In this document: positions 10,401 through 22,400 of the stretch, one piece after another | How positions within the stretch are numbered: the stretch's first letter is position 1 | Layout of the letters: every line of letters begins with the position of its first letter | Origin: Siderastrea radians | Taxonomy: Eukaryota > Cnidaria > Anthozoa > Scleractinia > Rhizangiidae | Length of the DNA: 64,000 nt | Direction of reading: 5' to 3' | NCBI GenBank assembly: GCA_964017195.1 | Contig: OZ024891.1 | Location: 5,513,494 to 5,577,493 of the forward strand | Program-made: the position numbers and the translations under genes | Notes under the pieces: generated by a model | The model's database searches: none | Seen by the model: only the letters and a program-made list of their open reading frames with translations | Told to the model about the DNA's origin: nothing

Positions 10401-13400
10401 CCCTCCTCAACTTTTAAATCAGCCTTGTGGCCTTTAAGTGTGCCTACGCCCTCAGAAAATATAGACTCGTACTTCTGCAACAGCTGATCCACTTTGTGCT
10501 GCATGACCCCTTCCGGCGTCTGGCTAAGCTTAAGGGCTTTGATTTCACCCCAGTCCAGCTGAATTTTGGAGAGCCAGTCACGCCCAAACAATGCTGGCCC
10601 TGGTGTCTCAACCACTTGTAGGGTTAACTCCTTTTCTTGGCCCTTAAACTTAACAATACACTTCATCTCTCCATTAGGTGTAATTTTCTGCCCAGTGTAG
10701 GTTTTAAGTGTGACATGGCTCTTTGCTAGTTTCACCTGACCAAAATGTTCCTTATACTGTTTGTATTGGAGCACAGAAACAGCTGAACCTGTGTCTAGTT
10801 CCATCTTGATCACCCTTCCCTGTACTTCGGGGCTGACCCATATCACATGATCCTTGTCACTCACGTTATTAACCTCAAGGGATCCTAAGTAGTCATCGCT
10901 GTCTCCGTCATCACTGTCCACATAATTTACTGGATGTCGGGCAGTTTGTGTCTCCCTTTTCTTGGACTTACAAGCCCTCACAATATGGCCAGTCTTGTTA
11001 CAGTGGTGACATTTTTCCCTTTAATACGGACAACTTTTATGATCATGATTTCCCAAACAACGGCAGCAACTTTGATCACCTGGCTCTCTAGGGGATGGGG
11101 AACTCTTTTTCTCTGAAGGCCTAGCTTCCTTCTTAGGTTTAGGGTTCTTGTTTGGCCTTGACTTGGATAACAAATCAACTGGGTTTGACTCTCTACCCCC
11201 CTGAAGAGCTTCAACATCCTTGTAAGATTGCTCAATAGCGATGCATTTCGCTACAGCAATGTCAAATGTCAGTTCCTTGAGTTTGAGTTTCAAAAGCTCT
11301 GACATCATTCTCTTATCTCGAATACCCGAAACCAATCTATCTCTGAGCCTTTCCAGTCGCATGGCCTCATTAAACTTGCAATCAGTAGCTAGATGCTTTA
11401 GAACAGCAACATACTGACTCACCGTTTCTCCTGCGTTTCGCGCTCGGTTGTCAAACGCATACCTGGCGACTAGAGCAGATTTCTGGGGCTTCAATTGCTA
11501 CTGGAGACGCTCTACGATCGTGTCATACGTGAGAGAATCTTCTCTTAACAATATCGGGGCCACCAAATCTTTCGCCAGCTGGTACGTTTCGGTGGGAAGA
11601 TTATTTAACAGGACGGCTTTCTTCTGTTTCGAGTCGGTCACTCAATTGACCACGAAGAAGAATTCTTGCTGTTCTGCATACGCTTCGAAGTCGGTTCCCA
11701 CTGCGAACTTCTGAACTTTTCCGATGTTCCGAACCGGATTTTGTGCCGCATCAGTCTCGGTTGGCATCTTGAGACATCGTGTGGATCTTGTTCAGGAATT
11801 TTTTTTCACTTTTTCCACAGTAAAATAACCCTAAGATCCCGTTCTCGTCGCCAAAATTGTCATGTATTGACAACAGATGTAGGAACGCACCAGGACAACA
11901 TGGCGGTTCACTGCAAACACGTTTTATTGAATCTATGCGTGCGCAAGTAATTACTATATATGGTAAACGCACAGGGGGACCATAACAGTAACGTAATAAA
12001 TCGTTCCGTTTCTTTTTTCATTTCCCAGGGGTTTAGTCATGATGGCATGCAGTCCCATTCTTATGCGCATTGGATACGGACTTTCATGGCAGAGCGCTGT
12101 AGTGGCAGCCTGGGGTGGACTGAGAGGAGCCGTGGGCCTGGCACTGGCATTGCAGGTGTATATTGATCATCCTCTGATTGGTGGAAAGGTACAATGCGGC
12201 GCTGAAGGCCTTCTTGTTATTTTCAGGTATCTCTCTCTGATAAGATGGACACAATGGCACATCCTTTGGCCGCTCGTTTTAAGGACGGTCCCTCCTTATA
12301 CAGATGTATTTTTGCAAAGGTTATGACTGTGGGGGAAAAGCAGATCTTAGCAAGCGTTATTGGAATCCAAAAAGAAAAATGTGGGTAACCACGCATTTTT
12401 CAGAGATAATTAAGCAACCATAATTTTGAAAAAGCGTTAAAATACAAAGAATGTATAGCAATTTCTTTCCAAATTTAAGCTCAATTATCTCTGAAAAATG
12501 CGTGGCTACCCCAAATTTCCTTTTTGGATTCTGATATCCCTTGCTAAGATCTGCTTTTTCTTCATAGTCATAAACGGGGGAAAATTCCTTAAGAAACCCG
12601 GATATCCCGAGATGCGCCGAACGTATGCGCAGTAACAAAAGGAGGCACCGTCCTTAAAGGTGTCCGTCTCAAGTGAGAGATGAGGTAAAGAACTGAAGTA
12701 TAGTAGGGGCTATCTTCATGTACCTGCCCGTATGCGTAGAGGGCTTCATGCCTAAGAGAAATGTTCGTTACCACTTACATAGATGTTCCGGTCCGCTAAA
12801 GGTTCGGTTCACTAAATGAAACTCTCTTCCTACCTCGTTGTTACATGAGTGAGTGTCGAAAGTACCCGCGTCCATGCTTTGGTATTGCTATTCTTCGCTC
12901 TGTGATTGGTTTAAAAACTCTCGGTATTTTCTCAACCAATAAGAAGTAAAACCAAAAGCCATTGTGTCTTTGCCGCATCCATGCGTTTTCCCGCGCTTGA
13001 AGCCATTTACGTGTGTTTGCTTCGACTTCTGATAGTTCGTTGTGTATTTTGCGTCTCTTGTGATTGGCAACAGTACCTGCTTTTTTCGACACTCATAATT
13101 TATGTACCGTATTTACTCGAATAAGCACCGCAGAGCTTATTAAATTTTCCGCCCCTCAAATGCGGCGCTTATTTGAGGGCGGCGCTTATTTGAGGGCGGC
13201 GCTTAAAAAAACGCTTTTACCTGTCTACTTGCACAAGTAACTGGAAAAAGCAAGAGAGACGTTGGGTTTGTTGTGCTGGCAAAGTTCACGGCCTTTACAA
13301 CAGAACTACGTATTGCAAGAATTCTGGATAGAGAACTTAATGGGCGAGCGGTGAAATATAATTACTTTGAACTGAAGAGCACAGCTTTTGATGAAAAGAA

Positions 13401-16400
13401 ATTTCCAATGCTGTTTTAGAGTTGCTTTGTAGTGGTTTTTTAGTTACACGGAATTCCTCGAATAAGCGCCGCATCGGGACCGCCGCGCTTATTAACTTTT
13501 TTGTCCCAAATGCGGCGCTTATTCGACACGTTCGAGGCCGGTGCTTATTCGGGGGCGGCGCTTATTCGAGAAAATACGGTAATCTCTGTCTCGTTAATGT
13601 GGTGTGATTCATGTTACAGGTTTTAGCGCACACGGCTGGGATTGTGATGTTCACTCTTCTCGTCAACGCAACAACCATGAAAAAGTTGCTGGAGAAACTT
13701 GGAATGAGTGATATATCAGACTCTAAGAAAATCGCCATGGCTAATGCTGTGAGCCAGATACGAGAGAGCAATCAGCGCACGCTTACCATGCTGAAGGCAG
13801 ACCGCTTTCTTGCTGACGCTGACTGGGATATGGCTGAACGGGACTGCGAAATGCACAACCCTTACATGGAAGTAGAAGCCGGCGAGGTATTAAAAAATTA
13901 ATCTTGCTGATAAGCTAAGGACCATTAGTTGCATGAGTGAGTGAAGAAAAATAGAGCGATCACCGAGGCTGATGTCATGGCACAGCAAACTTGAATCGGG
14001 ATAAAAGGCCCTTTTCGAGTAAGATCGGAGAATACCGAAACACCCTTTTACTTCGCTGCAGTAAAGCTCCAAATCCACTTTCCAGTGTTTGGAGTAACTA
14101 TATGTGTGTTTTGGTTCGCCGTCGAACTAACAGTTTTCCTTTGGGTGGTTTTTGAGATAACACCTAACACGTTTCGTAGTAAAATATCCAAAGATGTGTA
14201 ACTGAGAAAAGTTTCACTCGTCTAATTGTATTGTTGTCCACAGCAAGCGGTAGAAAACCAACTATTAGTTCGCCTTAGCACTTGTCCGAACTGCGAAAGC
14301 AGCGTTCCCAATGAACCTTCCGCCAAAGAATTTGCTGAGATGGCTAACGACGGTAGGGTGCGTTTGATAAAAGCACTGAAAGTCAGCTACTGGAAGCAGT
14401 TTGAGCACGGCATGCTGTCCCGCGAAGCAGTGCAAACCCTAATCAATCTAGCCGATACTACTATGGACGAGGAAGAGAGGTACAAACAAACCGAACAATT
14501 TTTTAATCTGATAAAACAAGCTGTCGTGGACTTGGCTTTGACGTTGACTTTGTTCTTTAGACTTCGACTTTTAACTTAGCCCTCAGTAAACTTTTGACTA
14601 TGACTGTAACTGTGTCTTTTTTAATGAAGTTGTTGTCTTTTCATTTATTACTTGGCCTCTGCTTCATAGAATACGTTTCCTTTTGTCGACAGATTTATTG
14701 AAGTGGATGATTTGCAGCCCTACTGGAGAGTGCCACCTTCTCTGCAAAAGCTCGTAGGTGTCGTTCTACGTTCTTTCTCAACACTTTTAACAAGCGAACA
14801 GGGCAATACATACATCTTAATCGATAGTTAACATATAATACGCCCGGATACTTTGCGAATTGCGTAGTCGGGGCTCGGAAAAATACGAGCAATGGGAAAA
14901 ATTTCCGAACGCATTATATGTTAAGCCATCGAATAAGAGATTTATTATTCCACTTGAATAAATCACGTCAGAATTTGGTCCTTCGGCCAGAAAACCTGTG
15001 AGACCTGGATTTTTCAGTGCCATACATTTTAGTTATGCAATTCTTTCGAGTGGTATACCTTGAAATATCCCACGAGTGACTTGATTTTTCTCAGTATACC
15101 ACGAGAAAGCATTACATAACTAATTTATCCCATGCCACTCGGACTCATCATGACAGCGTAAATGAAATGCTAAGCCCTTATAACGCAGAAAGTCCCTCTT
15201 CGACTTGTGGTTCCAAGAATTCCAAATTGAAGGCAAAACCTCGGGTTTTTTTCTTCCATTTTTACTCGTTTACACTAAAAACCGCTTCGCCTGTCAAGAT
15301 AGCAAAGCTGCTCCACTTTCGGCGGGAAAATTTGGAGGCTGCAAAGAAAGCTGGGATTTTTTCGCGGGTATTTAACTTACCACATATAATTTTAAGAATA
15401 GCTCTTCAGAGATTGGGAAGGCAGAACAGGCATATGGGCCTATGGTCCCTGGTTTTCAAAAGTTATGGGCCATTTCTAAAAAGCATGGGCCATGGCAGTT
15501 ACGGGATGGGCCAGAAGTTAAAGAAAATAAATATTGGTATTTTAGTAAGGGATGTAACTTTTGATAATGTGTATCATACAGCATCTTGCAGTTGACATTA
15601 AAATGAAATAGTTTTATTCAGGTTTTACTTTAATCAATCAAACTCAACAGCTGTTCACTTTAGGTGAAGAGCAGTCAGTGCACTAAACTAATGAAGGTGT
15701 TCATATCCTTACTCTTACATAATCATGTTTCTTCTGTAAACTGATGACTGAGCAGACTTACTCTTGAAACCTATTTAATACATTGCTTACTAACTAGAGG
15801 ACTGGAGAAACAATTCTGAGTGATAACCACTAACTCAACTATGAACTGTAACATAAGAAGTCGCAAAACTAGCGTAAAATCTGTATTTTACAATAACTGA
15901 GCGAATTCTCGCGCGCTGATTGGCTAATTTTTATCGTCAATAACAGTACAGACGGATGAAACACGTAAAGCTGACGCAATCAGCAAAAGTTTTGTCAAAC
16001 TTTTTAGTGCTGCGTTCTTGATGAGGCGAGAATTGTACCACAAATCTAGTAGTCGTCAATGAGGAAATCATCTAAAATTTATGGGTTAAAACTGAAGAAA
16101 CCATTGCAACCTTAGAGCGAAAGATGAGGATGTTTATTGTGGTTTCAGACCTGAAAATCGGCGGTGAGCGGGAATTTGTGCTGTCGATGAAATTAAGCTG
16201 AACCGTGTTTTAACGGATTATTTTGTGAACAGTTTTCACTGGATTAAAGGTTAGCTGAACAATTCGAATTTGTCCTTGTATTTCTGACCTATTCTTACTA
16301 TAGTTTTAATTTACGAGCCTGTGACTCTCCGAATTACAGCGATGAAATTCAGATTCTGCGGCAATCGCATCTTCCATTGACTCTAGATAGCATTTCTTTC

Positions 16401-19400
16401 CTTCGTTTGAAAATCAGTTTGGGCTTTTTGTTATTGTAAAAAACAAATTGACGTCAGTTTTTTATGCGTCTGTCCTCTTATTGATGATAAATTTCGTCAT
16501 AACATTGTCAAAGTTTGCTGTAGATCCACTCGCCTGCGGCTCGTGAATCTACAACACTTTGACAATGTTATGACGAAATTTATCATCAATAAGAGGACAG
16601 ACGCATGAAAAACTGACGTCAATTTGTTAATTATCCGAGGGCCAAAGTACAATCATGGCGGCCGAGGAAAGAACCTCGTTTGAAGGCTGAGTCCGAGCAG
16701 AGGTCTGGGGACGAATAAACGCACACGATCGATCCTCCATCAAAAACAAAGATAAATTAAAGTTGATGCAGTGACCGATATTTCGTTTTTTATTTATCAT
16801 AACAGTAGAAATTACTCAAACAGAAACTATTGTTTTGGCTTTTGTTTTAGTATTGAGAACGGTATGCGAAACCTAGAGCGCTTACCATTTGTACGGAAAA
16901 CCCGGTAATTCCGGGGAGAATTCAAATGGAACGGTTCATTCCGGTGGAATGTTTTCGGAAAAAAGGTAATACCTTTCGAGGTATTCCTTTTTCTCGCTTT
17001 TTTCCGGAATTCCCGGAAATTTCTGTACCATTTGTCCACAATTACCAGTGCCAGGCTATTTCCGAGAGGTCAGCAATGCCCATGACGGCGGATTTAAGTG
17101 ATGAATCTTTACTGTTCCAAAGCGTTCGTGACGTGACAGTTGTTTTATTCTCGCGGCTACTGTCAACAGACTTCTTGCAACACAATTGTAGCACTCAAGG
17201 TGAGAAAGATTTAAGTTTTCGCCGTCGGTTCTTGTGTTTTACTTTTGCTTTCATGATTCGAGCTTTTGAGCTTGATGGCGCGGGAAAACACTTGCATCCG
17301 AAACTTCGAATCAAATGATACGGCTCAATCCGTTTTCTTGGTGAGAAAAGGTGCAGTTCCATTTGTCCAAAAAAATCCACCGAAAATTCCATTCAAATGG
17401 TAAGCGCTCCTAGTGTATGGGGCTATACGGGAATCTTTCCAAATATTCTACATCTGACACACCATTATGCGGCCCGGGCGCATCTTGGGCCCCGTAAGTA
17501 GTTTTATAATACGCCATTTTCTTTACTTATGCGCCATACGCGCATGGCGCACGTCCTTCCCAATCTCTGTGTTTGTCAAGTTTTAGTTGGCTTATACTTA
17601 CTTTTTGTTGTCTATATCTCAAAATTATACTAAAACATTTATTCGCCTCAGGCTCAGTAAATATTTGCGAATATTAACCTCACCTTCGGCTCGGTAAATA
17701 TTTGCCAATATTTACTTCGCCTTCGGCGAATAATTGTTATATATATAAACGCTGATCGCCAGTTAATACTAGTGATCTACTTATCACTGATTGGCCTTTC
17801 AGGACAAATAAAGTTTTTATTTTATTTTATTTTATTTTATTTTAAGCAAACGGAGTGCAAAACAAACGTCTTTTCCTGAATATCCAGAAACGCGTTTTCG
17901 TTTTTCACTTCAGTGTATACGGCACTCAGTTGCTTAGTTATATGTTTACTCTTCTTTTTTTCTTTACAGAAAGACAAATTGGAGCAACTAAAACATCACA
18001 AAGCCGCAGAACGCGTACCTCCCCCGAGTAACAAAGTTTTGTCTTTCATGTACGACGTTGCTGCACATGTTTCATTTGACATCGTAATGAATGTCCTGAT
18101 CATTGCCAACATGGTACCGATCATCCTGGAACTGGCCTCGGACGACGATGCTCCTTATATGAACGTCTTGAACATCATTAATTATGTTTACTGCACCTTG
18201 TATGTCTCTGAAGCAATATGGAAGGTCCGTGTTTTATGTTTTACTTGACTTCATGTGTCTGTTTGTCTGTCTTCTACCACCCTCACCGCTTAAGATTGCA
18301 TCTTGACTAGAAAGCTGTTAGCCTCTTGCATTTACTTTCAAAGGCGTGATTCAAAAGTTACATGACAACAAAACCAAATGCATTTCCACAAATTATGGGA
18401 AAAGGGCAGAAAGTTTAACATGTTTTTGCACTTTTTTGGTTGTATCGTTTTGTTTGGAAGCTTATTTTCTCTTGTTCAAGCGGGCAAACATGCTCTGTAT
18501 ATGTTGTGTCCTGCTTGTAGAGCTGGGCCTCGTGTTCTATCCTTTTATAACACATTTTTTACCTCGTTTCGTTGTCGTTGAAACAGATTTTGGCATTCAG
18601 GCGATACTACTTCAAAGACTACTGGAACCTGTTAGACCTGTTTATTGTTATCTTGTCGGTTATCGATATCGTGATTGACCAGGCGGTCGACAGAGCCACA
18701 GGAAGCTTTTCTCCATCCATCCTTAAAGTAGCCAAAGTGTTCAGAGTGCTGAGAATGGGTCGTTTATTAAGGCTTTTTAAGGTAGGTAATGGACATCAAA
18801 TTTTGCTGTTAGAAACGTGAAAGTTTGATGTCGAATGTAGGGATCCCAATAAACCGAATAAAAAAATAATTCACATAAATTTTCATATATATTTTTTTAA
18901 ATTTCGTCTTTTAAAAAATGGCGTACAGTTTTAAATACTACATATGATTGTAAACAGTTGTAAACAGTATGAAGACGAAAATAACATTAGGTAACATTTT
19001 GCTCACAAGGGAACAGGTGTATGATATGATCGAAGATCCGCAGAATAAACCAAAGAGTTTATATGGATTATTAAACTCTTATTCAGGCCCAAGAATTTTG
19101 ATATATCGAAACTAAATTGGGCTATTGAGACGTTTCCGTTTTCGCTAAAAACACACCAGACAAAAATTGATAAAACAAACTAAAGGTAAAAAAAAAAAAG
19201 AAAGGAAAAGAGAAACTGCCGGGACCAGGATTCGAACCTGGGTTACTGCGGCCACAACGCAGGGTCCTAACCACTAGACGATCGCGGCAATCAACAGGTG
19301 GTCGCACAACTATTATAAATTTAAAGCAAAGACCTGTTGCTCACGTGACCAGTTCGCACTGCAGAAGAGGGAGGGTTGGAGAGAAGGGGATAAGTGTACA

Positions 19401-22400
19401 GAACTACAAATTTATTTTAAAACAGTCTACAGTCAGTTTAAACAAAATTCAGTGGAACCTTCTTCCGGACGCGAAAGTGGTTTGACTTTATTTGAAATGC
19501 CACGAACTTGTTAAACAATAGAGTTCTTCTGTCGAAGGCACTGTCGTGTGATAGGTTGCCCGAAGAAATTTGATGTTTACAACGGTGCTTATATGAAGTT
19601 TGAACATCAAATTTCCGAGTCTATCACACAGAGGGCCTGAGACAGAAGGACTCTTTTGCTTTTATTTTATAACGCCAAATTTTGAGCGAAAACCGCCAAA
19701 AACGGGCACTATGCGCTGATAGGCGCCCGCTGAGGAGAGACACTATCGCGTCACGTGATCGATTTCGATGATTTATGATAAATCTATGTCTATCTTAATG
19801 CATGACATAAAATGTAAAACTGCTCCTTCGGAATTGTTAGATCTTTTTACTCGCGCAGATTCTGTTCATTCCTGTAATACTAGATCTGCATCAGCTGGTA
19901 GATTCTACATAAAACATTCAAGACTAAAACAACATAGCCACTCGTTTTCACGCGTCGGCTGTAAAATATGGAACGGACTCCCAGAACATCTCCGAACGAA
20001 AAACAAAACCTCCTTCAAAAAATGTCTTCAGCAAACTTTACTACAGCTTTTACAACACGAGGATAATTATGTTGATGTTCACACCTTAATTAAAAAAATA
20101 CCAAGCTTTCGTTCGCTTACTACTAACAGTAATTAAAATATATTAAGAATTTATAGAATTATCTATGCATCCTTATTTATTTATTTATTTGTAAATTCTT
20201 TCTTTTTGACATATGTATATATTTAATATATATATTTTTTTGTTAATTACTTGACTTGCCTTCTGTAATTTCTTTACTTGCCTCCTGTAATTTCTTTGAC
20301 TTCTTTCGTTCTATACTAATGTAAACACTATCCGCCCAGACTAACTATTGCTATTTGCGGGATAGTGTAATCCTTTTTATTTTACTTATAAAATTAAATT
20401 GAATAATAAACTAAACTTGAATAAACTAATGGGAGCACGCCAAAATTTAGCGTTGTACTATAATTTACAATATTGCTACATTTAATGAGTAAAAGTAGGT
20501 TTATTCAGTTTGTGTTCGGTTTTTTCTTTTGTCTTGAAGAGACAGAAAGATATAACTAACCTTAGGAACCGATTCACCGAAGAACATTTTTTCCTTGTAT
20601 CACGGTAGGCTAGCTAAATTAAGGCCTGGCTAAATTTAAAAGAAGCATTGCTGTGGCAATATTACTTTTACTAATTGCTTCATCTGTGGCTTAAACTGGG
20701 AAATATATATTTTCGATGCAAATTTGGCGTCCGGAAAGCACGATTGCTTCCCGGCTGCAAGAATGTTCCTTAGTTTAGCAAGGCCCTTAGTGTTCTGGTC
20801 CCAGTTGTTCAAAAGTTGGATAGCGCTATCCACCGGATAAGTCTTTATCCAGTGGATAACGCAATTGGTGTCCCTGACACTTATCCGCTGGATAGTGATT
20901 TGGCGGTGGATAGTGCTTTCCAACTTTTGAATAACTGGGGCCTGTATGTTAAGTTAACTGGCATTTCACTTCTCTCCCAACAGACTCTTCTGCCAAAAGT
21001 AATAGACTTTGTCAACGATATTATCAACCGTCAATTAAGCTTTGGCTATGATGTAGGAAAAGGGTACATTATCGCCGAGGAAGAAGTCATCAAGTTGATT
21101 GATCACATGGTGGTTGACAAAAGGATTGCGAGGGACTTGAAGCAAAGATCAGAACAGAATCGTCTGGATGTTGTCAAAAGCCTTGGTACCTGCGTTTTTA
21201 TAAGTTTGCTTAATACGCCATGTTTTCTTTAAGAGGTTGATGTTTGACAAAAATCAACACAATCGTTCTTTTCCTTTCCCTTTTTTAGGTTTGCTGCAAC
21301 GTGAACATCCAGGAATTGCAATCTCAGTAAAAACCCGGCAGGCGATTCGCACCATTCTAAATAACGCCCGTGACGTCATTCACGAGCTCAAAGGAGGCGG
21401 TTTATTAGATGAAGCTGAGGCAGGAAAACTTGAATCGGTAAAAACTGCTCTACTGAACCCGCTTATAAAAATGCCAAACCTCATATGTTTTTTCCTCTCG
21501 CTTTTTGTATCGAAACACATTTAATAACCAGTCTGGTAATTTTAAATAGTCGTTAACTTTACTAGAGTTATCGTCCTTAGCATTTGACGATTTTCTTTTT
21601 ATGCAGTAAGTTTTTAAGAGCTCATTACTGACGCTTATCCTAAGTAAATTATGTTATTATGGCTTTTGGATCATCTGCTAGTAATTCACGCAGTTTTCTT
21701 AGGTGAGAATGGTTGATGCAGCACGTTACAGTTTTATAAGGTATGTTATAGTATGTTTTAAACCAATAAAAGAGTCTTTTTGAGGTGGAAAAAATATTCC
21801 GATATAATCGTCACTTGTCAGATCGTTGAGGTAAAAATGAAGAGACAGCTCAGTGCTCCAGCCTCCATTTCACCTCAGAAGCCCATGGAGCTGCTTCGCA
21901 ACGTGGTATGGCTAGAAGGAATGTCCTCTGATGCTGTCGATTTCATTACTTCAGCTGCTCGTATCAAGTTGTTTGATGCTGGAGATACTATAACAAGGCA
22001 AGGCGAAGATGTGACAGGGATATACTTGATCGTTTCTGGAATGGTTAAGGTACGTTTACAATTATATGTACAGATAAATTATACTTTTCTTTTAAAAATA
22101 ACTTACAAATTTCAGTAAACATTTCAAAGGTGTCAGTAATGATGACAAAAACTTCGATCCGACCACCGTGACGGTACACAAGAAGCTACAAGACAGCGGC
22201 AAATCATCACACACCAACTAAATACACTTTAGTTTAAGCGGAGGACTTAATATGATCGAGCGAATGTCTAAATTACCACACTCAACTAATGGTTTCTACT
22301 GTTACTGATCCTAGCCGAATGTAAGACGTATGCCACATATAAACCTAATAAAATGTCTTTTAAAAATTTGCTACGAGTCGGCTCCCTGTAGTTAGAACAT

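Larger units (their letters stand above)
8259..11987 (-). mobile_element. Defective Gypsy LTR retrotransposon in sNHE intron 6
   Basis: The element is antisense to the host gene. It is bounded by two similar LTRs of about 130 bp and a 5-bp target duplication (GTAAT at 8254-8258, GTAAC at 11988-11992). Minus-strand order is LTR, primer-binding site, gag, zinc knuckles, aspartic protease, reverse transcriptase, start of RNase H, a short C-terminal remnant, polypurine tract, LTR. RNase H and integrase are missing, gag and pol carry stops and frameshifts, and a hAT-like element of 740 bp is inserted in RT. It cannot be autonomous. Confidence 0.92.
4495..13886 (+). other. SLC9C1: sNHE exchanger domain (exons 1-8)
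   Basis: Residues 1 to about 486 form the transport module. Visible family signatures are FGSIVSATDPVAVVAL in exon 3, GESLLNDGMAIVLY in exon 4 with the Asn-Asp pair at residues 185-186, and WGGLRGAVGLALAL in exon 7 with its arginine at residue 376. These are the conserved ion-path and structural motifs of the NHE/CPA1 family, so the transporter core looks intact and active. Introns here are 0.1-4.1 kb; the largest (7953-12028) contains a Gypsy element on the opposite strand. Confidence 0.9.
14754..17969. other. sNHE intron 10, repeat-filled
   Basis: The 3.2-kb intron contains a hairpin (16444-16626), a MITE (16875-17411) and an A/T-rich tail with a TTTTA repeat. A 142-codon frame at 15167-15595 has no recognisable domain and sits in AT-rich repeat-like DNA, so I do not call it a gene. 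About 14755-15900 shows no element I can delimit. Confidence 0.5.

Noticed and set aside
15167..15595. 142-codon plus-strand open frame in sNHE intron 10
   Set aside because: AT-rich, no domain, no splice sites that would place it in sNHE; likely decayed repeat.
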